Assembly (NCBI GenBank): GCA_003427395.1
Contig: BFEA01000150.1
Coordinates: 2,433,378 to 2,487,086 of the forward strand
Direction: 5' to 3'
Source of the DNA: Chara braunii
Lineage: Eukaryota; Streptophyta; Charophyceae; Charales; Characeae
DNA length: 53,709 nucleotides
The position numbers and the translations under genes are program-made. The notes beneath the pieces are model-generated. The model saw only the letters and a list, made by a program, of their open reading frames with translations. It was not told the origin of the DNA and searched no databases. Shown here piece after piece: positions 31,981-42,901 of the stretch; within the stretch, counting starts at the first letter, position 1, and each line of letters opens with the position of its first letter.

Positions 31981-33524
31981 ATGTCCGACTCGGCTTAGAT
32001 TCTCACCCCTATGGCCGCCAGTTCGGGCCCAGCTGCCCATTCGGACTCTGAACTAACCTTCCTTCAGCGCATGCATGCCACATTCGAGGCCCAATTCACG
32101 GTCTTGCAAACTATCTTCGGTACTTTAACAGACCCTCATCTTCCCATACACATGCTCCTGGTGGATCACACCTCCCCTCTCCCAGTTTGGTATCTCGCAG
32201 TCCACTACCCCACCCACGACATTTGCATCCATGCCAGCTTCCCCTCCCTCTTTGGTTGGCGTCATCTCCAAGCTCGTCTCTTCCACGGGTGGTATGCCTT
32301 CTCCCCAGACCCACCCTTCTTCTGCAGCCATCTCTTGCTCCCAAGTTTCCACTTTCGCACTTCCCTTCTCAGGACCTATGGCATCATGTCCCGCCACTGC
32401 CTCAATTTTAGTCTCCACGACACCTACCTCATCACCCGCCGCTTTTTTGCCTCCTCCCCCCCCCCCTGTGACACCAGGACACAGAATGTTGAGCACCAAC
32501 GCCAACTCGCCATGGCCCATGACCACATCTGCCAGCTCCAAGGAGGTCAACCCTTCCCTCCTCACCTCGCGGCACAACCTGTTGCCCCTTCCATCTACCG
32601 ACAACATTAGACACAGGGCGTTGCAATGCACTTTACTCTTCCTCCCCCAGCCACCACGATGTCTCACGGCCCTTTGCCTCAGCTTCATGCCCTGTCTAGT
32701 GCTCATGCGGGTGCCCCTAGTTCTTTTGTCCTCTCGTCGCAATCCGCCTTCCCCGTCCCTCCTCATTATCAACCGCCGACCTACGTACCTCAGTACCGCC
32801 TTGACAGACTCCCTAGTTCGATGGCAAAGCCTCCAAATTCGAGGGATGGATCACCATAGTCGAAGAGGAACTTCGGTACCATGGTGTACACATAGACTTG
32901 TGGCCCACAAAGATGTCAGCTCGCTTCACAGTTCGAGCGACTTCCACTTGGCGCAACTTCCTCACCCTTCGTTCTAAGCAGGGCGTTCATGCGAGTACGA
33001 CATACGTGGAGTTTCGTGATTTTCTCCAGCAGTACTTCTCTCGCCTAACGCCTATCCATGACCCGATCACATGGGTCACTGAGATGTAATGGCTTGGTGG
33101 CAACAATGCCTTAGAGTTGTACATCACGACATTCCACCACGTTCGCGCCCAGATTTCCCCCTCCGTCATACCCGACGACGCTATGGTCCAGCGTTTTCGT
33201 GTCGGGTTACCTCAACCCTTTCAACTTCAGATGTTGGCATATTCAATCCACACCCTCCTCGAGGCCTTCAACAAAGCCAGAGCCATCCAGCTTACATTTG
33301 CACCTCTTGTGGGCTCCACATCTGAGCATGGTGTTGCACCTCGGGCTGCCACATTTGCCACTGACACATCTCGCCCCCGACAGTTCTCCACGTCTAGCTA
33401 CGGCCCTTCCCGAGTTCCTAGACGCGCCTTCTTCCGCCGGGTCCAGACTATGCTCCGCAAGTCGTCGAGCACTGAGGAGGGTACTAGGTTGGATGGATCC
33501 GATAGTGACCCAGACCAGGGACAT
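31981..33524 (+). pseudogene. Ty3/gypsy-type gag pseudogene, truncated by nested insertion
   Basis: From 32816 the frame encodes FDGKASKFEGWI, a plant gypsy gag capsid hallmark. It continues through TTYVEFRDFLQQYFSRL and ELYITTFHHVRAQ to QRFRVGLPQPF. One in-frame TAA at about 33087 interrupts it. The N-terminal part (from ~32011, MAASSGPAAHSD) is spread over two frames, so at least one frameshift lies at about 32200-32800. The frame stops abruptly at 33524, where the LTR of the large minus-strand element begins with TGTCACGCC. The rest of this older element would lie beyond the right edge of the window. No protease or RT of it is present here. Confidence 0.75.
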
Positions 33525-33992
33525 TGTCACGCCCCCACTGCTCCAAGGGTCCGGTTAGATGTCCTTCCCCGGACCGAGCTCAATGGGTTGGAGGACTGAC
33601 AGTCTGTCACGCAGGATTTTGATAGGTATAGAAAATAGAGGTGTATTCAGAGGCAGTCACACTTTGTCATACAGCCGAGTAGTCAGGGTTATCCCTCCTG
33701 CCAGTGGCGACACGGTTGAGTGAGATGTTCGGGTTTATCACCTGCACCTGACCCCGTATAAAGGATAGACTCAAGGTCAGCAGAGTCCCTATCATTCAGG
33801 AGTCCTTCAAGCTGCCTTGAGTGTAACCTGTATAAAATAAGGAGGAAAATAGCAAACATGCATTATAGAGCAATTGACACTGATAAAATGAGAATACCAG
33901 AAACCAGAGTCTGCAAGAGTATGACCAGAGATACGAGACTGAAGAGTAGAAAACTGAGTATGCAGGGAGCAGCCATTGGAGCGCTGGAGTCA

Positions 33993-34286
33993 CTAATAAA
34001 TAATAATGTCGTAATACATCAATAGTGACTGGAAAGAGAGAACCTCAATCAATGATAATAAGCGGTACCCCCTCGTGAGTGAGTGTTGTCGTCTGGGACT
34101 CCCTGTCTGGCACCTCGTCATTGAGAACTCGCGTGCTATCGACTCTGGAACCACGTAGCTGATATCGAGAGGCGCTCCTGGATCAATCTTGCAGATATAG
34201 GCCATGCATCTAGCCATCTCCTCGTTTGCGACGCTCCTGAGATAAAACTCCTCCGCAAGAATGATATCGTCTGTAGCTCCAATCAA
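33993..34286 (-). pseudogene. LTR-encoded ORF b, 3' LTR copy (broken)
   Basis: This is the counterpart of the intact ORF at 52482-51934. It shares DIILAEEFYLRSVANEEMAR and CMAYICKIDPGAPLDISYVV, but frameshifts remove the N-terminal part and alter the C-terminus. No known domain is recognised. Its presence in both LTRs means that it is part of the LTR and not of the insertion site. Confidence 0.6.
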
Positions 34287-34608
34287 TATCTCAATATGTC
34301 CTCTCCCACCAAAGTAGATGTAGGAAACCTCGAGAAAGCGATCTCCGTAAAGAGGCTTTCGATAAGCCTACATAGCAAAGTCTGTCTCAACCAAATAACT
34401 ATAGCCATCTCCGAGGTATGGGACCGGACCCTCCCCTCTTGGGGGACCAATAACTGTCTCAGACCTAGGGACGTCTGACATGTAGGAGTCAGTCACACCT
34501 CAAGAAGATACCGTGCAAGAAGATGTGCGATACTTCTCAATATCGCCCTTCGACGTCTGGTCTCCAGCGCCCCTGTCGCTGTCCATAAACTCAACCCCTG
34601 TGAGTGTC

Positions 34609-35136
34609 TCAATCAAAATAATCGCCAAGATCAAGGTCACTCATAGAGCACGGCTCCAAATCCGACTCATCTGTCTCTGATTTCGGGACACATGTAGTGA
34701 TTGAGATTCTGGATCTGGTTATCTCTCTCTGGATCCGGTAGTCCTTCCACCTCTTCTCCTTACTGCGAGGCTCACTAAGGGGCTTGGGGTTGCATCCGTC
34801 AAAATCAAAGAGCACACCTCCAGGAGCAGAAGGTACACGAGGAAATACCACGTGCAGCCAGTTGTCCCTCCAATAGCTCTTCCTGCGAAATACGTAATCT
34901 GCAATCCTGTCGTATGTGGTGTCCTTCACTCCCGTCTTTGCCGCCTTCACCGAGTAGGTGATGACGAGCGTGTGTCTCGAGGTCAAGGACTCATTGACCC
35001 TGATAGTGAAACTCTTATGTCCCACATGTCGGTAACAGAACCTCTCAATCAATCTACCCCACTTAGGGGTAGTCTCACGACGACGGGCCTGCTTGGATGG
35101 AATGCACGCTCTCACTGATGCAGGTACTCCCTCCAA
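34609..35136 (-). CDS. LTR-encoded ORF a, 3' LTR copy (175 aa)
   Basis: The open frame includes SLTSRHTLVITYSVKAAKTG, TYDRIADYVFRRKSYWRDNW and GGVLFDFDGCNPKPLSEPRS. A ~78-bp segment (about 35003-35078) present here is deleted in the 5' LTR copy. The frame ends in TGA where the other copy reads TGG. No family is recognised. The phrase FDFDGCNPKP and its spacing from YWRDNW faintly resemble DGRNWEP and RESFRSW in the leader modules at 48.5-51.2 kb, so a distant relationship is possible. Confidence 0.5.
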   Translation of the reverse strand: MEGVPASVRACIPSKQARRRETTPKWGRLIERFCYRHVGHKSFTIRVNESLTSRHTLVITYSVKAAKTGVKDTTYDRIADYVFRRKSYWRDNWLHVVFPRVPSAPGGVLFDFDGCNPKPLSEPRSKEKRWKDYRIQREITRSRISITTCVPKSETDESDLEPCSMSDLDLGDYFD

Positions 35137-35344
35137 GGCCTAACCCAATAACAATCAGCAACTCAATGTGGAGGCCTGTCTGAATGGTCTGACTGCAACT
35201 CAATATAGGGCCCGCCTGAATGGGCCCGGCTGAACAGCAACTCAATATAAAGCGCCCGCTGAATGGGCCCGGCTGAATATAGGGCCCGCCTGAATGGGCC
35301 CGGCTGAACAGCAACTCAATATAGGGCTCGCCTGAATGGGCCCG

Positions 35345-35790
35345 GTTAAAAAATAATATCTGGTCTAGGCGCGCGCGGACGCGCACTTAAAAAAATAATA
35401 TCTGGTCTGGGTGCGTGCCGGCGTGGACTTAAAAAAATAATATCTGGTCTGGGTGCGCGCGGGCGCACACTTAAAAATAATATCTGGTCTGGGCGTGCGT
35501 GGGCGTGCACTTAAAAAATAATATTTGGTCTGGGCACGCGTGGGCGCGCACTTAAAAAATAATATCTGGTCTGGGCGCGCACTTAGAAAAATAATATCTG
35601 GTCTGGGCGCGTGTATGCGAGCACTTAAAAATAATATCTGGTCTGGGCGCGAGCGGGCGCGCACTTAAAAATAATATATCGTCTAGGCGCGCGCGGGCGT
35701 GTACTTAAAAAATAATATCTGGTTTGGGCAAGCGCGGGCGCGTTCTTAAATAATAATATCTTATCTGGGTGTGCACTGCGCAGCAATATC
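35345..35790. repeat. 41-bp minisatellite in the 3' LTR
   Basis: About ten units share TAATATCTGGTCTGGGCG followed by a GCGCGCGGGCGCGCACTTAA-like core. Spacings are mostly 40-42 bp, with one short 32-bp unit. The 5' LTR has an array of the same 41-bp period at 53570-53709 with a similar GC core but a different spacer. Confidence 0.9.
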
Positions 35791-35917
35791 CCAAGAAGAA
35801 AAGAGTGCTGCCCAGCATTGCTAAGTTCAAGCGGAGACTGACCATTATTACCGTTCCGAGCATGAGCATAGTCCGGCCAGGCAGCCCACAGTATGGTGTT
35901 ATCGCAATCTACCACAG

Positions 35918-36140
35918 TCTACCCCATCACAATCTACTATTTACTATAGTCCAACATTACCGCATTGAGCGGGAACGCTGAAAAACAGTCCATAGTTTAC
36001 CGCATCTCAGTCCACTGTTTTACTATAGTCCAGCATTACCGCATTGAGTGGGAACGCTAGACACAGTCCACAGTTTACCGCATCTCAGTCCACTGTTTAC
36101 CGTAGTCCAGCGTTACCGCATTGAGTGGGAACGCTGAAAC
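35918..36140. repeat. ~78-bp tandem repeat, three copies
   Basis: Units containing CGCATTGAGTGGGAACGCT are spaced 79 and 77 bp apart, at 35961, 36040 and 36117. Confidence 0.85.
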
Positions 36141-36489
36141 ACAGTCCAGCATCACAACCCTCAGCGTGTGTGATAACTCTCACTGTGCCCGACACCACTT
36201 AGCCCTCACTTAGGGCCGATGTCGGTCACATAATAAAATGAATAAAATAACTTTTGTTGTGACTAGCATCTGAGGGCTCCACTCAACCTTCACTTAGGGT
36301 CAGAGAACCGCCGCACAAAGCTCAGAAATGACTCTCAATCAAGTGCTCACTCGGTGCACAGTTGCGAAATGGCCCTCAATCAAGGTGCGCACTCAGCGCA
36401 TAATCGCGAATAGGACAAAGTCCGGAAAATGGCCCTTGCGAATAGCACTGTTCAGAAATTGGCCATTGCGAATAGCACTGTTATGAAAA

Positions 36490-37310
36490 TGACCCTCTAA
36501 GAGTGGTGCGCACTGGCACACGCTTGCAAACAGCAAAAGGACAGAGATATGACTTTCAAGAGTGGTGCGCACTAGCGCACAGTTTCAGATGGCTTTCAAG
36601 AGTGGTGCGCGCTGGCGCACAGCTAAAGTCTCAGATATGGCTTTCAAGAGTGGTGCGCGCTGGCGCACAGCTAAAGACTCAGATATGGCTTTCAAGAGCG
36701 GTGCGTACTGGCGCACAGCTGCAAAATGGCTTTCAAGATTGGTGCGCACTGGCGCGCAGTCACAAACAGCGAAAAGACTCAGGTATGGTTCTCAAGAGTG
36801 ATGCGCACTAGCACACAGTCGCAAAGAACAAAAAGACTCTGATATGGTTCTCAAGTGCGGTGCGCACTGACGCACAGTCGCAAAACAGCAAAAGGACTTT
36901 GATATGGTTCTCAAGAGCGATGTGCACTGGCGCACAGTCGCAAAACAGCAAAAGGACTCTGATATGGTTCTCAAGAGCGGTGCGCAGTGGCGCACAGTCG
37001 CAAAACAGCACAAGGACTCTGATATGGTTCTCAAGAGCGGCGCGCACTGGCGCACAGTCGCAAACAGCAAAAGGAGTCTGATATAGTTCTCAAGAGCGGC
37101 GCGCACTGGCGCACAGTCGCAAACAGCAAAAGGACTCTGATATGGTTCTCAAGCGCGGTGCGCACTGGCGCACAGTCGCAAACAGCCAAAGGACTCTGAC
37201 ATGGTTCTCAAGAGCGGCGCGCAGGCTGCGCACTGTTGCAAACTCGGATATGGCCCTCAAGTGCGGTGTGCAGGCTGGGCATTGTTGCAAACTCGGATAT
37301 GGCCCTCAAG
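36490..37310. repeat. ~60-bp minisatellite, about 12 copies
   Basis: Units of the form GATATGGTTCTCAAGAGCGG, TGCGCACTGGCGCACAGTCG, CAAACAGCAAAAGGACTCT repeat at exactly 59-60 bp in the central part. Flanking units are more diverged. Open frames across it on both strands are by-products of a unit length divisible by three. Confidence 0.92.
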
Positions 37311-37520
37311 TGCGGTGTGCAGGCTGCGCACTCTCTGCGCACAGATACAAACACTCAAACGTCGACCTCAAGCATAGCGTGACAACGCGCTCTCTGCGCA
37401 CAGATACAGACACTCAAACGTGGCCCTCAAGCATAGCGCACTCTCTGCGCACAGATACGAACCGCGAAATGCTCTGGTATAGTCATCAGGTATGGCGCGC
37501 TCTCTGCGCACAGGGAAATG
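37311..37520. repeat. ~50-60-bp diverged repeats
   Basis: CTCTCTGCGCACAGATACRA recurs four times with uneven spacing. It is related to the adjacent 60-bp array through the GCGCAC core. Confidence 0.7.
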
Positions 37521-37999
37521 CTCAATGTGACTGCGCAATCGGCCTGGCGGGACTGCGCAAACAAAATCTATGAATCGGCTGGATTTTTCAGTATGACTGC
37601 GATGGCAGTCTCAAAATCGTCTTGTTACTCAGTTATGATTGCGCTGGCAGTCTCAAAATCGACTTATTTACTGCGCTGGCAGTTTCAAAATCGGTACAGC
37701 ACCTGTATTTATCAAAAAGCGCAGTGTCGCACTTGGACGAAAGTGCGCACAGTCGCAGTTCCCAAAACCATCAGAAGCAAAGCTTTGAAATGCCATATAT
37801 GGCGGGTTGGATGCGCAGTGTCGCTTGTTGATGCGCACAGTTACAGTCCCTCAAGATCACTTTGGCAGAACTTCGTTGATCGATTATTTTAAAACCACAC
37901 TTAAAAGTCATGATTTGTGCAGTGCCGCATGCACAGTCGCAGAGGCACTGAGTGCTCAGAATAAATTCTTTGGCGCAACAAGTTGGCGCAATATACTCA

Positions 38000-38345
38000 G
38001 TTCAAGTGCCTCTCGGCACAACCAATCAGCGGACTATAAATCGGTATATTCAGTCTGAGTGCCTCTCGGCACAGCCAACCAGCGGACTATAAATCGGTAT
38101 ATTCAGTCCTAGTGCCTCTTAACACAGCCAACCAGCGGACTATAAGTCGGTATATTCATTTCGAGTGCTTCTTGACACAGCCAACCAGCGGACTATAAGT
38201 CGGTATATTCATTTCGAGTGCTTCTTGACACAGCCAACCAGCGGACTATAAATCGGCATATTCAGTCCCAGTGCTTCTTGACACAGCCAACCAGCGGACT
38301 ATAAATCGGTATATTTGGTCCAAGTGCCTCTTGACACAGCGAAAC
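38000..38345. repeat. 53-bp minisatellite, six copies
   Basis: CAGCGGACTATAARTCGGTA recurs at exactly 53-bp spacing (38031, 38084, 38137, 38190, 38243, 38296). The units are highly similar and suggest recent expansion. Confidence 0.95.
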
Positions 38346-38746
38346 AAGTGCCTCACAACCAATCATTATGTTTAGGTGCTCTGCATCAACAACCCTTAGT
38401 GCGTGTGGGCGGTCAACAGTAGATCAAAACCGTGCCATGAGCCAATGGGCTTGCGGGGATTAAACAGGCCGCATACAAACGAGTGAGGAGAAGGAAAGAG
38501 AAAAAAGTGAGCAGGGGAGCAGAGAAGACAATAGGAGAGGAGGCAAGGGAGAAAGCAAGGTGGTCCTAGCGAGAACCAAGACCGCCGAACTTCCCCGAGC
38601 AACCCCGCCCCCTTACCTCCTTTCTTGCTTGCCTTGGTCGTCCCCTTTGCTCTAACGCAGCAGTTTCTGTCCTCCTTCTTCCTTGCTGTCTTGCCAGTGC
38701 TTCCGCATCCTCGCAAGTGAGAGCTTCTCTCTTACTTGCTACTCTG

Positions 38747-38937
38747 CCAGCATAGCTGCCTTTCGCAAGTGAGCGTTCTCTCGGTCTCTGGTCTCTCTCT
38801 CTTGGGTGACGTGGCCTCTCTTTTATAATGGAGAGGCCAAGNCCAGCATAGCTGCCTTTCGCAAGTGAGCGTTCTCTCGGTCTCTGGTCTCTCTCTCTTG
38901 GGTGACGTGGCCTCTCTTTTATAATGGAGAGGCCAAG
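38747..38937. repeat. Perfect 95-bp duplication around a single N (assembly join)
   Basis: Bases 38747-38841 and 38843-38937 are identical, with one N at 38842. A perfect duplication exactly abutting an isolated N is typical of overlapping contig ends placed side by side. The real sequence probably has one copy. Confidence 0.85.
38916..38923 (-). promoter_or_regulatory. Candidate LTR TATA box
   Basis: On the minus strand TATAAAAG is preceded by CCTCTCCAT and followed by a GA-rich leader. The duplicate at 38827-38820 belongs to the suspected assembly duplication. Upstream on the minus strand (38990-39215) are three diverged ~95-bp repeats with CTGACTGTTC and TTTTTAGCAC, as in a U3 enhancer region. 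If this is the LTR promoter, the LTR would be over 5.4 kb long and the LTR ORFs would be in the transcript leader. Confidence 0.4.
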
Positions 38938-38989
38938 TGATCGGGGTTGAGTGCTGCAGTCCCAAGGTCGGGGCTGTGGTCAAACTCTA

Positions 38990-39215
38990 GACCAGGCCTG
39001 TGCTAAAAATAGCAGCAGTCCCGACCTCGGGATATGAACAGTCAGTCCTATTTTTAGAACGGAGCTGGCGCAGGCCCAGTCCCCGGTAGATGAACAGTCA
39101 GTCCCACGCTAAAAATATTGTGGGGTTGTGTTATTTTTAGAACGGGATTGGCGCAGGCCCGACTTTGGGAAACGAACAGTCAGTCCCGTGCTAAAAATAG
39201 CACATGACCCTATTT
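38990..39215. repeat. Diverged ~95-bp repeats (possible U3 enhancer region)
   Basis: GAACAGTCAGTCC with a neighbouring CTAAAAATA or ATTTTTAGAACG occurs three times at ~70-95-bp spacing. Confidence 0.6.
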
Positions 39216-39830
39216 TAATTATTCGGGTCTGGCTGTTCATCTATATGGCTACTTAGGGCTGTTCTTTTCCTGGTCGGGTTACGCGGTCGTGTCGGTCCAG
39301 TCCCAACCGGTCAAACTTGAATATCTTGCTAACCCTTGGTCCGGTTCAAGTGCCGTTTGGACCGGACCCCACTAATTGGCCCATTACGATCGCGTCGGTC
39401 CATTCCAACGGGGACGATTAGGTCTCCGATGGACCGTATCGCCGCGCCGTCTTTCCCTTGATTTCAGCCCAGGGAAAATCTAAATGATGCGTTAGGGCCC
39501 AGCTTGACTATGACCGCAATTTTGACGAAGCGCGGAGGTTGACTGCGACGAGTCAATTTCTGTCACTGCGCCGCATTGTCTTCCGACAACCATACCAAAC
39601 CTTATTCCTGGCGTCCTCGCTAGGTTCTGGGCACTATAATAACTAACTTGCTCTTCATCATTCATACCCGAGTGTGCAGCGACAGTGCTATTACGCTCTC
39701 GCTACTACCGCTGCCTTCATCGTTCTCGACTCGTTTGCGTTCTCATTGCACTAGTGCTCATTGTTGCGCAGCCCTTATCGTCGCTCTCGTCGTGCAACGC
39801 TTATCATCGTGCAGCTAATCAGTTTTGCCA

Positions 39831-40333
39831 TGGCGCCAAAGAGAGGCTTGGGCGCTGGACGTGGGAGAGGAGGTCGACAGGGGAAGGCGTTAGATCGACC
39901 GATCGATCTAACGTACGAAGGGGAGAGATGCGAAGAGGAGGAGGAGGAGGTGAGATGGGGAGGAACGCGCTTGCGCCTTCGCTTAGAGGACCGGCGCGAG
40001 TGCACACCGTCGCCTAAATCTATGATGTACTACGGGTATAAATAAGAGCAGAGCTACGGCTCTCCGCCTCCACATTTCGATCCACCCTCTCGATCATACC
40101 CTTCACCTTACCACCCTTCTTCCTCTACTCAACCACCTCCTCGCCATCTCACCGTCCTGCCACAGCCGCCTCGCCCTGCGCCACCGCCGTTGCCACGCGC
40201 ACCAGAACCGCCCGTCGCCCACCAGGCTGCGCCACCCAATTATCGCTTGTGCCTCGTACTTGCGTTGTTCTTCATATGCCAACTTGAGCTAAGCGGCCTT
40301 TTATGCTATCTGATATATAGGGGCAATATATAA
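39831..40333 (+). pseudogene. Plus-strand ORF with RGG-rich start, interrupted by one TAA
   Basis: An ATG at 39831 opens a frame encoding MAPKRGLGAGRGRGGRQGK, an RG/RGG-type basic start, then an acidic EEEEEE run. The frame hits TAA at 40043-40045 but stays open in the same frame to about 40330, with a Pro-rich stretch (SYPSPYHPSSSTQPPP). A single nonsense change therefore seems to split one ORF. A TATA-like TATAATAA lies near 39636, ~195 bp upstream. The ORF is antisense to the retroelement, between integrase and the 3' LTR. Tat-lineage plant elements can carry antisense ORFs at this place. A captured host exon is the alternative. Confidence 0.45.
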
Positions 40334-42500
40334 ACTATATCCCCAATCATCAGGGTGCTCGCCCGCTAGGGCTTGAGTGCTCACTCAATAAGGCATGGAC
40401 CACTGGTCCAAGCCACCATCAAAATCAAGAAGGAATTAGCCTTATCAGACTTGCGTGGTGCAGTCACCGCACGCAAGTATCAAGACTGCTCATGCAGCCC
40501 AATCATTCTATCGATCTCGTTCCCTTGCATCACTGAATCAGCCTCAATCTCAAGTCAAACCTTTCTTTAGGTTTGACCTCATGCATCATCATGATCGATC
40601 CTCAATCTTAGACCTGACCCCATCNCTAGGTCTGGTCTAGCAGTCCAAGTCCCAATCCTGGTCTGCACATCTCATCATCACTGGATCAGTCCATCTCATC
40701 CATACTGCCCATCAGTACAACACAATCCTCATCGATATCTCAGCCACGAACGGCTATGGGACCAATCATCGCATCCAGGATCATCCAGGTCATCTAGACT
40801 GAAGGCTGCCTCATAAGGGGTGAACATACCAAACCCCTTTCTCTTTGTCTGTCGGCTCTGTGCCTCTTACTGTCGGGTCATACCAAACCCCGTTGTCTTC
40901 ATCTGGCTGTAGGGTACCTGCAAAACAGATATCAAGTCATGCCTATAAAAAAAAGACGAGAAAAGGATCGCTCCTAAAGACCCTTGCCAACACCCCTTTC
41001 TCACTCACTCTCAGAGTCTTACCTTTTGGCCTTCCGAGAGTGCCCCCGCTCGCCCTGGTGGGCTCCTCCGCTGACCCAATCCGGCAAGTAGAGCATAGTC
41101 AGTCTTGATTCCCAGTCATGGCGGTCCGACCACCCTCTGAGCCCTTGCTCAGAACAACTCACGGGGAGCCGCATACCCCTTCATGAAGCCCTCACTCCGA
41201 TGAGTGCAGACCCATGGCGCAGAAGCTCTTTAGTCGACTTCAGAACCTCCGTCTACTCGCTCGACTTCTTTCTAACGCCCGACTCTTGCTACTGTGCGGG
41301 GAGCCAGCCAACACCCAACCAGACACTGCTGGTGAGTCAGAGCGAGTCCACAATTAAGCTTTGCAACAGTGGGCTAGGAGACCATAATGGCCCTGTTGTC
41401 AGCTGGGTTGTGGATTCCGTGCTTGGCCCGATGCCAAGGGAATGCCCCTGGAGACACTGCTCCCGAGAGACACCTTGATCAAAGTGATAGTAGGAGTCCT
41501 CTACCTTGATCAGCCAAATGTCGTATTTTGACTGGGAGAGGCTCAGGATGCCTCCTTCCTTTCTAGCAGGCGGACCAGATCACCATATGATGACCTGAGG
41601 AACGGCTAGCCACTCTAGGTTCCGGAGTTATCTGCTACTATGGCTCAGACACTCCGCTGACCCAGCTAGCCTCTGGACCTTGTGAGAATTTGCTTCAAGG
41701 AATCATCTCTTGCTCAAGAGGCGCAATCGAAAACTTTCCGCCTCTTCATGAAGGACGCAAGTGCTGACACCGCAGGGGACGCCACTGTGGATAGACTCTC
41801 GCCGGGAAACCGTTGCGAGAGCCCGACGGCTGCAGTGGGAACACTCCTTCCAGCATGAAGAATGCAGCAACCCTGAATCCGCTGCGATGCTAAGTGATCT
41901 TTGCCCGATCACATGATCGGACAGATCACTCCATCGATTATGACACATAACTGATTACCTATCCCTTTAGAGTTTGCTAGCGTTTAGCCGCGAAGGCCCG
42001 TCTGGAGAGGAACCCCATCTCGGCGATGCTGAGTCTCTTGCCAAGGGAACACTCCACTAGGTTAAATGTCACCCTCTTTCAGAGATAGCTAATCAATTTG
42101 TGCTAGATGATGCTAGGCAATCCTCCTTACGCAATCGTACTAGAAGGTTGCCCCATCAACTGAACGCTGACTTATGAGAGGAAGAAAGCAGATTTTACTT
42201 TACCCCACAACCATTCATTTCATAAATGTCATTCAAACTAAATAAAATACAATAAGAGGCAAGAACTGAAATCCCATAAACTGGCTCCCAATCCCCCAGG
42301 CATGTCCCAGGACTGACACATGACAAGCCAGATACAATGCAATGAACTGAAATTTTAAAAGTTTAACTTACAATCATGCAAAACTGGGGCCAATCTGGGC
42401 CCGGAAGACACATAAGTCCACCAATGAGCCGAGCCATCATAGGCTGCTCGTATCCAGCTCCGGCATCCGAAATCATACCATAATCATACCAGCTAACTGT
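40334..42500 (-). other. Element 3' untranslated region, no gene recognised
   Basis: The stretch lies between integrase and the presumed 3' LTR. It has scattered TGATCA/ATCATC motifs and an isolated N at 40625, but no recognisable protein. I could not identify the polypurine tract that should mark the LTR border. Confidence 0.4.
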
Positions 42501-42895
42501 CGGCTGCTGCTGGCAGCACATGGACCACGTCCCAGCACATAATCATCATCGATAGTTGACGGCTCACTGGCCACGTCCCAACTCATAATCATCATCGATA
42601 GTCGGCGGCTCACTGGCCACGTCCCAGCAAACAATCATCATCATTTATAGCTGGCTGCAACACTGTCCACATCCCAGCTGATAATCATCGATAGTTGGCG
42701 GCTCACTGGCCACATCCCAACAAATAATCATCATCTATAGCTGGCGGCAACACTGTCCACATACCAGGCCATAATCATCGATAACATGCGGCTCACTTGC
42801 CACATCCCAACAAATAATCATCTGGAGTTGGCGGCACTCTCACCACGTCCCAACAAATGCTGAGGGCACACTGGCCACGTCTCAGCATGTCTAGG
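42500..42895. repeat. 43-50-bp degenerate tandem repeat next to integrase 3' end
   Basis: CACTGGCCACGTCCCA or CACTGTCCACATCCCA alternates with ATAATCATCATCGATAG-like spacers about eight times. It lies just downstream (minus strand) of the pol stop at 42902. Confidence 0.85.
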
Positions 42896-42901
42896 CTGAT
42901 G

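Larger units (their letters stand above)
33525..35790 (-). mobile_element. 3' LTR of the large Ty3/gypsy element (minimum extent)
   Basis: The sequence from TGTCACGCCCCCACTGC aligns with the LTR starting at 51458 (TGTCGCGCCCCCACTGC) over ~1.8 kb. By eye identity is ~94% over the first ~120 bp, and most differences are transitions. Because the element reads on the minus strand, this is its downstream LTR and 33525 is its outer end. Homology includes two ORF regions, a block of GGGCCCGGCTGAA repeats (35160-35345) and a 41-bp array. The LTR may extend to ~39-40 kb, where promoter-like and enhancer-like repeats occur, but the other LTR runs off the window so this cannot be shown. Confidence 0.8.

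Noticed and set aside
36503-37573. Frames on both strands over the 60-bp array
   Set aside because: Unit length divisible by three makes any stop-free unit extend; no non-repeat coding part.
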